DNA of 64,000 bases from Thalassia testudinum (taxonomy: Eukaryota; Streptophyta; Magnoliopsida; Alismatales; Hydrocharitaceae): NCBI GenBank assembly GCA_037157565.1, contig JAZHRO010000002.1, positions 79,534,001 to 79,598,000 of the forward strand, in the 5' to 3' direction. Positions 20,380-30,924 of the stretch are shown here, one piece after another. The position numbers and the translations under genes were made by a program. The notes beneath the pieces were generated by a model. The model was given only the letters and a program-made list of their open reading frames with translations. It did not search any database and was not told where the DNA came from. Each line of letters opens with the position of its first letter. The first letter of the stretch is position 1.

Positions 20380-21320
20380 GATCAAAAATTTTGATTGGTC
20401 GACCAAAAAAGAATCGGATGTTTGGTTGATCAACCAAGGGGTTTGGTCAACCACAAGACCTCAGATCAGAAAAAAAAAGAGTTTGACCAGATGATAAACT
20501 CACATATGCTACACGATTTCGCAAAAAATGCACAATCAGGATAAAACAAGTGAGATTAAGTCAAAGCACATTATAAACACAAGAAAAATCCAAAGAAATG
20601 GATGTATTCAAGGTTTAGAATGTATTGAGATCGAACCAAAGTTGGTCGATCAAAGTGGAGGCTGGATAGAGGGCGTGCGAGGAGGTCGGAGTTGTGCGTG
20701 CATGGAGGTGTGAGGAGGCGATGAGCGAGCATGCACTTGTGAGTACTGGTGCACGGTTGATCCATGCACGGAGGTGGCTTGTGCAAGGAGATCGGCGAAG
20801 GGGACATTGGTCGATCAGACGGTCAGAGTAGAAAAGTGGGGTTGGGTATGGTTTGAGAGGTGGGGACCAAAGGATTTGTAGAGTAAAAAATAGGTGTTTA
20901 GGGTTAGAAACGAGGTGTTTTATAGAGAATGTGATTAGTAAAATAGGTAAATGCACTTAAGGCAACTAATCACATAGGTTAGAAACGGTAAGAGAGGATT
21001 GCGAACGTGAAACAAGGAAACGAGATCGCAATCCTCGAAAAGAGAAACCGCTAGTTTTGGTAGATCAAAAATGGTTTTTGGTCGATCAAAATGAGAAGTA
21101 ATCGATCACAAGAAGTAATTGGTCGATCAGAGTTTGAATGTTTGGAGGGAAAATTCCCACCCAAACAGATTAGTCGATCAAAAACTTTTATTGATCGATC
21201 AAAAGGACAGAGTTGTGGAGGGAAAATTCCTGCCAAGCAAATTCAAGTTTTGTTCAATCAAACAATATTTTTGATCAATCAAAGGTTGGTCAATCAATTT
21301 TGAAAAATTGATCAATCAAA
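20380..21320. repeat. cluster of GGTCGATCAA motifs between RNase H and the extra ORF
   Basis: TTGGTCGATCAA or near variants recur at about 20382, 20400, 20643, 20810, 21068, 21120, 21170, 21190 and 21250-21315. The same motif fills the LTRs. The region has no coding sequence that I recognise. Confidence 0.75.
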
Positions 21321-21340
21321 ATGGTAATTTATTAAGCCAA

Positions 21341-21745
21341 TTAACTAAACTCTTTTAATGTAGATAAACCTAGTGAATGACAAATCTGATTAAACCTATC
21401 TTTTGGTAATGGTTTAGTGAATATATCAGCTAGTTGATTTTCTGTGTTAATAAATTCTAAGTTGATATCCCCTTTTAAGACATAATCTCTAAGAAAGTGA
21501 TGTCGAATATCTATATGTTTTGTCCTAGAGTGTTGTATTGGATTCTTTGAAAGGCTAATAGCACTGGTGCTGTCACACAAAATCTTGTTATTCTTATTAG
21601 ATAAACCAAAGTCTTGCAATGTTTGTTTCATCCACAATAATTGTGAACAAGCTAAAGATGCTGCTACAAATTCTGCTTCAGTTGTAGATAGTGATACAAA
21701 ATTAAACTTGACAAGAATCGCAAACTTTGCTTTTCTTGAAGTTGA
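21341..21745 (-). pseudogene. copia RNase H C-terminal part
   Basis: The frame shows SLSTTEAEFVAAS, LLWMKQTLQDFG, ILCDSTSAISLSKNP, HSRTKHIDIRHHFLRD and ENQLADIFTKPLP, all hallmarks of the Ty1/copia RNase H and its tail, ending in a stop at 21341. The N-terminal half of RNase H is missing. Its start is fused in a changed frame to the integrase zinc-binding segment (see the deletion junction near 21740). Confidence 0.9.
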
Positions 21746-22410
21746 TCTTTGGCAGTCCCTTGACAAGCTCATGTTTCACATGACCTAGTCCCTTGAGTTT
21801 ACTAATATTGCCCATGTGAACATGACCTAGTCATTTATGCCAAAGTATTGCTTCTTCGTCAAATATGACTAGACATTTAAGACTTTTGCATTTATCGAAG
21901 TTTACAATGTAGATATCTTTATGTCTATTTCCTTTAAGAATAATTTGTTTTGTTTCTTTGTTACGAATTTTAAAACCTTTTGATGTGAATGTGATTTTAT
22001 TTCCTTTATCACATATTTGACTTACACTTAATAGATTATGTTTTAAGCCTTTAACTAAATGTACATTATCAAAAGAGGTAGAAGAGTTACCAATTTGGCC
22101 AGTACCAATAATATGGCCCTTGTATTTGTTCCCAAACGTGACCGTGCCACCTTCTTGATGATTGAGCTACAGGAATAGGTCTTCTTCACCAGTCATGTGC
22201 TTCGAACAACCATTGTCCATTATCCACCTTCTTTCTTCTCTTTTCTATCATTGGTTTGTGATTGTGAAGCTTTGTTTGATAAAGTGGCTTCAATGTTTCA
22301 TTGATTTGTTGGAAAGTCCACTTCTTATAATCTATAGAACCTACAAAACAAGATTGCAAAATACTTTTTGGTACCCATTTTTGTTTGGGTCCACAGTGGT
22401 TAGTTCTCAT
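21746..22410 (-). pseudogene. copia protease and integrase N-terminal remnant
   Basis: Reading down the minus strand: WVPK, then IMDNGCSKHMTG, the protease site in which the usual DSG reads DNG, then KGHIIGTGQIGN and VKGLKHNLLSVSQICD. Next is the integrase zinc-binding part LWHKRLGHVHMGNISKL and KGLPKINFKKSKVCDSC. The sequence then jumps to RNase H. The frame carries several interruptions. No DDE core of integrase and no RT motif is found in the element. Confidence 0.82.
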
Positions 22411-23844
22411 TGCCTACTTTGGCAAGCTACCTTTCTCTTTGTTCTGGCTGGAACTAGATTCTTCATGGTTATTTTTAGTATATAGCCTAACCTAAATTCT
22501 GTGGTGCTCTGGATTTGTGTTCCTAATAATTTATGCAAATTTCTACTTCCATTTGTGAATTTAATCAAATCATTTAAGAGAGTAGCAAAGTTCTCTTTTA
22601 ATTTATCAATATCCACCTTAAGATTGTCTATCTGTAATTTTAATGTGATTTCAACAGATAATTCTGCGTTCTGTTGAGTAAGTATATCTTTGTGTGTTCT
22701 TTCTTCTCTTAATGCTTTAGTTAGTTTTTTATTTTCTATTTTTAATGACTTAGCTACGTCATGCATCTCAAAAAATGCTTCTAATAATTTATTTTGTGAA
22801 AAAGAAATTACCTTATCTTCTAGTGCCATTAGTCCTAGAAGATCTTCTTCTCCGGAAGTTTCTTCTTTTTCTGAGCTTGAGTCTAATTCATCCCATGTTG
22901 TTGTAAAAGCCTTCTTCTTTCCATCTTTCCCGAAGAACTTTTTCTTCTTTTCTGATTCTTTCTTGAGAAGTGGACAATCTTTCTTGATGTATCTCTTTCT
23001 TTTGCAGTTGTAGGAGATGATTGCATCCATCTTTGATTCTTCCTTTTTCTTCCTCCAACTCTTATTCTTGAGGAACTTTCTAAATTTTCTAGAGAGAAGA
23101 GCAATGTCTTCCTCTTCTTCTCCACTTGATGATTCTTCAAATTCTTGATTTGCTTCAAGGGTTATGATCTTCTTTCTGGTTCCTTCATCTTCTTGCTCCT
23201 TCATGTGTTGGAGTTGAACTTCATAAGCCATTAGACTTCCAATGAGATCGTCCAGTTTCAGGGTGGACAGATCTTTTGATTCTTGAATGGTTGTTGTCTT
23301 TGTCTCCCAATCACTGGTAAGTGATCGAAGGATCTTCCTTACCAGAGCTTCATTCTTTATGTCTTGATCTAGATTCCGTAGGGAGTTTACGATGTCCATG
23401 AATCCTGTGAGCATCTGTTTGATAGATTCTCCCTTCTTCATCTTGAAAAGCTTGTAATTTTGCATTAATAAATTTAATCTAGTTTCCTTTACCTTAGTTG
23501 TTCCTTCATGGTGACTTCTAGTATTCTCCAGATCTTGTATGTTGCTTTACATGCAGAGATGCAATTGAATTCTGCTTTTGAAAGTCCGCAGAAGATTGCG
23601 TTCATTGCTTTGGCATTGTGGGTTGCCATCTTCTTCTGGTCTGGTGTCACCACCACTCCTTCATTTCAGGACTAGTGTATTTGGATGCAATGACATCCCA
23701 TACCTCAAAGTCCATGGATTCAAGAAAAATCTGCATCCTAGTCTTCCAATATCCATAGTTTGTTTCGTCGAAAAGTAGAGGACGAACAACAAATTGCCCC
23801 TCAACGTATGTGTCGATAGAAGACTTTGACATCATTCTAGACAA
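22407..23844 (-). pseudogene. copia gag (DUF4219/UBN2 type)
   Basis: The N-terminus at 23844 (PLLFDETNYGYWKTRMQIFL) is the DUF4219-like start of copia gag. After a frame break between 23647 and 23465 the UBN2 part follows: MKKGESIKQM, ILRSLTSDWETKTTTIQ, SKDLSTLKLDDLIGSLMAYE. A Lys-rich stretch then holds a zinc-knuckle remnant (YNCKRKRYIKKDCP, an incomplete CCHC). A long Glu/Lys/Leu helical tail completes it, typical of the large gag of Sireviruses. Confidence 0.88.
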
Positions 23845-23848
23845 CTAA

Positions 23849-23860
23849 GCTCTGATACCA
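23849..23860 (-). promoter_or_regulatory. primer-binding site (initiator tRNA-Met)
   Basis: TGGTATCAGAGC on the minus strand, two bases after the 5' LTR end, is complementary to the 3' end of plant initiator tRNA-Met and is the usual copia PBS. Confidence 0.95.
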
Positions 23861-23862
23861 AG

Positions 23863-24891
23863 TGAGGATGCTAGGAATATCCTGCGGATCGCAACTAAAT
23901 ACTAGAAGGGAGGGGTGAATAGTATTGCAAAAAAAATGTACGAACAGATCAAAAATAAAGCAACAAGAATTCAAGCACAGAGTACACCTAATTTATAGTG
24001 GAAAGTCAATCTAGGTAAAATCCACTACCTAAGCCTCCCAGCTTAGGATTTTTTCAACTAGGCAACGCTAGTCAATCCACTAGCGTACCACTTGAACGAG
24101 AGTGGCACAACCTCTTACAACCACTTCTCTTTTATCCTAAAGAGAAGCAAAAACAATAACACAGATCTTCCAAAAAGACTTGGAATCCTCAAATCAAAAA
24201 CAACAAAATAGTATAACAAGAATATGAATCTATGGAACCTCAATAAATGATCAAACCGATTTTTCGTAGAGGTTCAAGGAGTCGTGCTTTCAAAGAGCAT
24301 GAAGAACAGGGCATGAAGGCCTTTGGAAATAAGCACGAGATGCTCTATTTTTTAATGATGTTTCTATTTTTAAAAGTTGTAAAGGAATGGGCTGCATGAG
24401 ACATCTATTTATACAAAAAGTTTTGTCTGAATAGGAAACTAAATTGGCCGATCAATTAAGGTTAATTGATCAATCAAAAGGTAATTTGGTCGATCAATTA
24501 AGAAGGTTGGTTGATCACTGATTGATTGATCAATTAGCTTGGTTGGTCGATCAAGAGGAATTTTCTCAACTTCCTAAAATGAGCTGATTTAATCAGTCAA
24601 TTAATTAGGTTGGTCGATCAAAGTAATTTGGTCAATCAATTAAATAGTTTGGTTGATCAATAACCCTAAAAGTTTGGTCTTGAAAAAGATGCACAAAAAA
24701 TTCGTATTTGAGTTTTATTTGAGGTTCCTTACAATAATGTCCTAGACTCAAATAAATGAAAAAAAGATGTACATCAGCAACTATCTTCTCTTGTCTTGAA
24801 AGACACTTTAATACTTTGATATGAAATAGTCCTAAAATGTTAATCTAGCAATAAACAGAATTTTAGTGTATCAAAATAGAGGTGCTTACAT
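23863..24891 (-). mobile_element. 5' LTR of the Sirevirus-like element
   Basis: 1029 bp, TGTAAGCACC... to ...CATCCTCA on the minus strand, aligned with 17588-18595 along its whole length. GGTCGATCAA motifs recur at about 24487, 24545 and 24613. Confidence 0.9.
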
Positions 24892-24896
24892 TTAAT

Positions 24897-26497
24897 GCCT
24901 CTGAAATCATTATGATCAAACTTCCATAGCATCATATGCAGTCCGAGGAGGATCAAAGGCCAAGGGGAAAGGTGGTGAAAATCCAGACCTTAGATGAAAA
25001 ATTCGACCACACAGATGGATTTGGATCGATGATCACAGCCCAACGACACGAAATTCGATTCAATATGACATCCATAGCACCACCTACGAACAAAAGAAAA
25101 TGAACGACTCAGATGGTGCCATGTGGTAGAGCATCACAACTTGTAGGGGACAAGGAAACATATTTTGGGCCCCAAATGAAGAATCCAGCCGTACAGATGA
25201 ATTTGGATCGACGATCGCAACCCAACGACATAAAAATCGATCTAATCAGATATCTGTAGCATCCTCTATGTGTATTTGAAGATGAATGACCCAGATCACG
25301 CCACATGGCATCATCCGAGCAGCCTAAGGCCAACCACAGCCTTCCCTCATCCATGGAAGGTCTTCCCTCCCCACTGTTGGATGAAGAACCAACAACCTTG
25401 AGCGTGGGACCATCAATTCATCCACTTGACAATACAAGGGTCGTAGCGTGGTGGTTGAGAGCCTTATCCCCAAGGAGGGGCGCGGGTTTAAGCCCCAGCG
25501 AGCTCCAAAATCCACCAAATTAGAGCTTGCGCTCCAATTGGTCATGCAATCAACATTAGAGGGAGATGAAGGTGCCACGTGGCACAAGGAGAGTCATCCA
25601 AGCCAAAAACACCTCATCAGGTGCGATCAAAGAGGCACCCCATCGTGAGCCTTTGGATCTCCATCAAACAACCCTTATTCCACGTGCCCCAACAGCTATG
25701 TTCACCTTCACTAACGGCTACGTGTGTCGCTAAAGGCCTTGCAATTAAATTTAAGGCCTTAAAATGACCTTTTTAGCCCCTCCATTCACCTATAAAAATC
25801 CCCCTTCACCTCCTATTGATCCTCATCCCTTCCTTTCTCTTCCTTTCCTCTCCAAAGCTCTAAAGAGCTAGTCCTATACCCGAGATGCTTCACTAGAGTT
25901 TATAAAAACAATTTTACCTATCCTCTCACCCTCGTTCGTGGAGTGCCTATGGTTGTCTTCTCACCCCCTTCGGGAATCAGATCCCACTGCGATGCTGCCT
26001 TGCTTCATCCTCCTTCCTCCAACTTCGTTCTCCCTCATCCAGCATCTCACCACCACCTTCCAAGCACTTCGTCAACGCAGCTCATCCTCCAAGCAGCCGT
26101 TGAGGAGAATTTCTCTCTATCTCTATCTTTTTATCGCTTTCTAGAATAGTTTCCATTCTGCAAGTAGATGTAATAAACTCTGATTTATGCTAATGCAATA
26201 TTTGTTCTCTCTCTCTCTATCTCTCTCTTTGTTTTCTCTCTTATTCTTTTTGTATTATTCTCTCTCTCTTTTCTAATATTTATCCTTTAAGTAGAGTAGC
26301 TCGTGTTGATTTCAACCAACTATTCTACTTTGTGATAATAATTTCAAATGTGACTTTTCAATCAAACGTACGCCTCCCCGTGTTCGACCTGGGATTCACT
26401 AGAGTTTCGATTATTTTTATTTGATTAGCGGATCTTTCGCAACTGCAACGACGGGTTTTCAAAACTTAATTTTTCTCGCATAAATTCTCGCTTGTCA
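24897..26497 (+). mobile_element. Athila LTR copy 3, right part
   Basis: The sequence resumes the Athila LTR after the Sirevirus-like insertion (GAGGATCAAAGGCCAAGG, GGATCGATGATC) and runs to CTTGTCA near 26497. It carries a TATA box at 25791-25798, the pyrimidine-rich leader and the final GACGGGTTTTCAAAAC block. A tandem repeat of the GGATCGA-GATC and ACATCC-TAGCACC part (about 25000-25090 and 25195-25290) is unique to this copy. The tRNA-like module is retained (25444-25495): TAGCGTGGTGG and GGTTTAAGCCC at the same 30-31 nt spacing. It is the most diverged of the three copies. Confidence 0.78.
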
Positions 26498-26880
26498 AGA
26501 ACTATCTCCGAATATGGAAAAATCCCTCAACTTCTTTAATCCAAAAAATCACTATGTACAAACATATATAAATATATATAACACAAATCTCTTTAAGAAA
26601 TTTAACTTTATAGTACCTTCACAAGTTAATTTACCACCTTAGGAATAGCAGTAGAAAATTCATTTATAATTTGGAAGTGTTGATGGAGGGAAGAGATTGT
26701 CCGATTGAATTAAAATTTTATAGAATTCTTAGTTATATTATGATAGCGAAATTCTCAAATTTTGATGGTGATTTGTGATCCGTAGAAAAGTTAAAAACAT
26801 TTGGGATAATCAATTGACTCCCTCGAGGAGTGAATCACATTTTACCCTTTTCCAATAGGAGGTTTAAAATAGAGAACTAC
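26498..26880. other. AT-rich spacer, no feature seen
   Basis: AT-rich sequence between the Athila LTR copy 3 and the LINE. No ORF, repeat or regulatory site could be supported. Confidence 0.5.
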
Positions 26881-28724
26881 TTCTATTCCAGAATCTGTGT
26901 GGCCAGAAGTCTACATCTTGGAGGGTCACTCCGCTGCACGCCTCTAGTCAATGCATGCTCCTCTGCAAGTCTAACGTTGGGGGCCTCCTGATCCATATCA
27001 CTTTTGTCTATGCTTGTAATTCAAGGGGTCAAATACGTGAGATATGGAGTTCCCTCCATCTTGGTGGCAGGACTGTGGATTGTGCTCGATGATTTTAATG
27101 CGATGTGCTCTCTCGAGGAACACCTTGGAGGGGCACGGACTTGTAGGGGAAGCATCTACAATTTCAATGAATGCATTGCTGAGTGTGGTCTCGTTGAAAT
27201 TGCCGCTATGGGAAACCTGATCTCTTGGTCCAACATGGGACAGGAAGAGAGACATATAGCTCTAAGCTGGATCGAGGTCTTGCTAATGCTGATTAGCTTT
27301 AGCTCTTTCCCACTGGATGCATTATCTACTCTCCATTAGACCTTAGTGACCATGAAACTATTATAATCAAGCTTGTAAGCACGACCAGAAAGTGCAAGCC
27401 TTTCCACTTTTTCAACTATTGGGCGAATAGGGAGAACTTCGACGTTACCATCGGAAACACATGGAGCTCGCCCATCCATGGGAACCCCATGAACAAGTTA
27501 TTAAGAAACTTGCTGATGAGGGGCAAAAATTACCCTCAGATCCAAAACTCCTCACATGACCCGATAGAGGATCCGGCTGCCTGACCGCAAGGTGTGCAGG
27601 TAGAACCGGCTCAGCCCGCCCCGCCTTAGACTAGCTGGATCCCAACCAGAACCTGTCCATCCTGCCAAAAGATTCAATGCAGCATAGGCAGAAGATACAA
27701 TAAGATGGGCCTAACCACCTACACCCTAACAGCTACCATATAACCTGGCAACTAGGGGTACTAGGGCCCATCGAGTGAGGGTCCCCCCCCCCAGATTATA
27801 AATAGAGAGGGAGGCCCTCAGAAGGGGGGGCCTCCTCCTGAAAGAGGGAGCAAAATCATGTAACACCATGTATCCTGCAAATGATAGTGTATAGTTGGGA
27901 GCCTTGTCCTCTCCCTAGACATACACCCCTTATGGTGGAATTAGGTCACCAAACCCTCGTTTTCCTCTGTGTATGCTTGTTGATTGCTGCTTTACTCTCC
28001 TACGCGATGAATGATTTATGGCTAAGTAGCGCCTCCTATGCTAACAAATCTTTTGGTGGCCTTCCGAGGTCCATCACTTGCCAAGGTGAAACAAGCTCTC
28101 AAATCTTGGGGTAAAGCAGATAGATTAAGACCTTGCAAAATCCTCAAACTTTACTGGAGGCTTGAATCTGTCCACCTTTTGTTGGCTGCGGACCCCCTAG
28201 ATGTGAATGCAACTATCGAGGAAGCCTCCATCCATTCCTCCCTTACCACCTTATGTCATGAAGAGGAAGATTGCTGGATCCAACATAGTCACATTAATTG
28301 GCTTAAGCTCGGCGACAGATCAACAAAATTCTTCTCTACCGCTACCCGTGTCAGGCAAGACACTAACCCACTCTCTTCTCATTTGGCTAATGATGGTTCT
28401 ACTATCAACAGGGAATACTTGTTGACTAGGGAAGTAATACAACATTTCACTATGCTTTTCTCCAAGCCTATGGAGGAAGGTACTAATGTGTCACTATCCT
28501 TCCCCTGTGCCCACACAATCTCAAATGAAGAAAATGCAATGCTATCCTCCATCCCCTTTGATGATGAAATTAAATCTGGGTCATAGGTCCCCACAAAGCC
28601 CTTGAACCGAACGACTTCAATGGGTTCTGCTTCTTCAAAACCTGCCATATTATTGGATCGAATATTGTGGAAGGTATTTGTTACTTCTTCCTCCCGTGGG
28701 TTAGACTTATTTGTGTAATTCCCT
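26881..28724 (+). mobile_element. LINE (L1 type), endonuclease to RT start, interrupted
   Basis: Translation in shifting frames gives the AP-endonuclease end (DDFNAMCSLEEHLGG, GNLISWSNMG, SDHET) and then the linker between EN and RT: LKSWGKADRL, HINWLKLGDRSTKFF, and EIKSG followed by ALEPNDFNGFCFFK, the degenerate KAPGPDGF block. Stops and frameshifts are frequent. A 563-bp LTR-type unit is inserted at 27514. The LINE stops at about 28724 and resumes at 34616 with RT motifs; roughly 400 bp of RT are missing between. Confidence 0.82.
27514..28076. mobile_element. 563-bp LTR-type insertion (small solo LTR or TRIM) in the LINE
   Basis: It starts TGATGAGGGG and ends GTCCATCA, so TGATG and CATCA are terminal inverted repeats. 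CTTGC flanks both ends (27509-27513 and 28077-28081), a perfect 5-bp target duplication. Removing it joins the LINE linker (NKLLRNL to KVKQALKSWGK) with a one-base frame change. A TATA box TATAAATAG lies near 27797 after a C run, so the plus strand is probably its sense strand. No coding sequence. Confidence 0.82.
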
Positions 28725-29828
28725 ATGAGAGGGGGTAAGATTTGCAGAAAGATAGATAATGCGGAAATATACTAAACAACCTCACAAAAAATAACAATTA
28801 CAAGTGCACAATAGATTTTTAGGTGGAAACCCAAACCTAGGTAAAAACCACCACCTAAGCCTTTCGACCTAGGATTTCCCGATCGATTGAGTCGATCAAA
28901 TCCACTATCCAAACACTTGAATGAGGGCAGTTCAACCTCTTACAACTGACGCCACTTTGAACGAGTGTAGCATGCCTCAAACCCCTCCTTTTCACGAGGA
29001 GTATTTAGTATCTCGATGGAGATGGGAATTCGCAAAGCGAATACCCAACCAAAGACAATGAACCTACAATAATCCTATCGAGCCACAAGGTGAATAATTA
29101 AATCTAGCTACTATAAGTAAAGGATCTTCCCTTTGATGGAAGTGTGTTGACTTGGCAAAACGGATGTGTGAACCATACAACGGCACAACGTCGCTCTTAT
29201 TTATCGTAGGCGGGAGAGCAAGTGAACGGCTAGAAAGAAGCTCTCAAGATGAAGACGATGGCTTTTGAGAACTAAAACTTCTACTTCTCTAAGACACAAA
29301 TATGGTGGAAAGTAGTGTTTCTTAATGTGTCTTGGTGTGTCTAACAAAGGAGAGCTCCCCCTCTATTTAGAGATGGCCTAAGAAGGCTTTGGAAGGCCTT
29401 GGAAGGCTTCTATAGCCGTTGGGAACAAACCCAAGGCAAATTAGGCTGGAATCAGGATCATTAAAGATTTTGATAGTGCTATCAAACATTTGGGAAAAGT
29501 ATCAGGCGTCTGGAAACTACTTTTAAGACATCTAGAAAGCAAATTAGACGTCTAATCCTAGACAGATTTCCTTTCTGACTTGAGTCAGACCTAAATAGGG
29601 TTCTAGTGAAAGTCAGTCAAACGATATCTTGGATGTTTGGCACTAGGCCTAGACGTCTGGAAACACAATCTTCTACGGGAATGGATTTCCCAAGGCTAAA
29701 CGGCTATAATCATCTGACAAAAGATGATTTGGGCCTAACGTCTACTTATTAGACGACTGGAGATCACTACGGACGTCTGAAAGTGAAAGTAGGTTGGATA
29801 AGGAGTTAATCTTCTACGTTTTGCCCGA
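28725..29828. mobile_element. copia-like LTR fragment bearing AGACGTCT motifs
   Basis: The first half has the same layout as the Sirevirus-like LTR: TGAGAGGGGG start, GTGGAAACCCAA, ACCACCTAAGCCT, TAGGATTT, CACTTGAA-GAGGG and CAACCTCTTACAAC, in the same order and spacing. The second half replaces the GGTCGATCAA motifs with AGACGTCT (29546-29553 within TTAGACGTCTAA; 29651-29658) and several one-base variants. The left border abuts the LINE; the right border before TGATGGG at 29834 is not certain. Confidence 0.6.
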
Positions 29829-29833
29829 TAAGC

Positions 29834-30924
29834 TGATGGGAACACCATCATGAGCCATAAACTAGCTCATTTTGATCTAATTAAGTCAGTAAATGCTCCT
29901 ACATAACTGCCAGAGAGCCATAAGTCACCGTATAATCATTTTGAGGGAAAAATAAGACCCTAGGGTTTAAACTGTAATTTTACCATCATATCATGAATAC
30001 AGTACAACCACGGGTTTTCCTAAGGGTTAATTAAAGGTCAAATGGTCCTAAAAGGCTAACAAGTGGGTTAGAACAATCAAGAAAGGGTTTGCACATGTTC
30101 TGAGAATTAAATGACTTTTGAAACCTTAAAAACAGACCCACTTAATTAAGTGAGGTTTTGGTCAATATAAAATTCACCTAAACCTTCTAAAATTCATATA
30201 AAAATATTCTCTAGGGTTTGGAACCTTCAATTTGACCATCAGAACCTGTTTTGACCCAGAATAGAGTCTCAGACAGACATTTGCCCTAATTTAGATTTTT
30301 GCAAAAATTACCTAGTCAAACGTAGTCAAAACCAAAATTCAACTTCACCATTAGATTCCTTAGGTCCAAATTAGGTTTGTACCAAAATTTGGACCCAATA
30401 TGAGTTTGTCTTGACCTAGTTTGCAACTTAGGCCTGTCTGATTACATTTATGCCCTTAACTTTCAAAATATTTTTAAATAGACCCCTAACTTTGTCGTCG
30501 TTCTCACAAAAAAGTCCCTGTCGCCATTAAACCTATTCCTACTTGCTCCAGTGACCTTGATTTGGAAAGAACCCCTTGATTTCTTGACGAATCCCTTTCA
30601 AATTTGAAAAGTAAGTTCATCAAGAAATTCCCTTCCTTTTGAGCCAAATCCCACACCCCAAAACCTTCCCAATCTGTCATGCGAATGCATAAGAGATTTG
30701 GATATCAAGGAATTTCCCAACTCCTGCAAGCTTTCCAAGCTTAGGAAGCTTGCTTCTAAAGCTCAAAACTTTTTCCTGAGGTCTATAAAAGAACCTCCTG
30801 ATCAGACCGTTCTCCCTACGCTCGAAATCGACCAAGATCACCCCCAATTCCTCTCTCTCTCTCTCTCGACTGAAGGCTCCTCGACATCCGACGAGCTCCT
30901 CCGTCCTTCTTCGTCCTTCGTTTG
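29834..30924 (+). mobile_element. family X LTR-like repeat, copy C
   Basis: It starts TGATGGGAACACC and is the reverse complement of copies A and B over about 1 kb. TATA box TATAAAAG lies at 30784-30791, 950 bp from the start, followed by a CT-rich leader. It is cut off at 30925 by the Tekay-like LTR. Confidence 0.65.

Larger units (their letters stand above)
17588..24891 (-). mobile_element. Sirevirus-like Ty1/copia retrotransposon, internally deleted
   Basis: Two LTRs (17588-18595 and 23863-24891) in direct orientation bound the element. TTTAA flanks it on both sides (17583-17587, 24892-24896). On the minus strand the order is: 5' LTR, tRNA-iMet-type primer site, gag, protease, integrase zinc-binding start, then directly RNase H, an additional ORF, purine tract, 3' LTR. 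Integrase core and reverse transcriptase are absent, so it is non-autonomous. Gag of the DUF4219/UBN2 type with a long Lys/Glu-rich coiled tail and the extra 3' ORF fit the Sirevirus lineage. It is inserted in an older Athila LTR. Confidence 0.9.

Noticed and set aside
25437..25510. A free-standing SINE
   Set aside because: The segment aligns with the same position in the two other Athila LTRs, so it belongs to the LTR; no A tail or target duplication.
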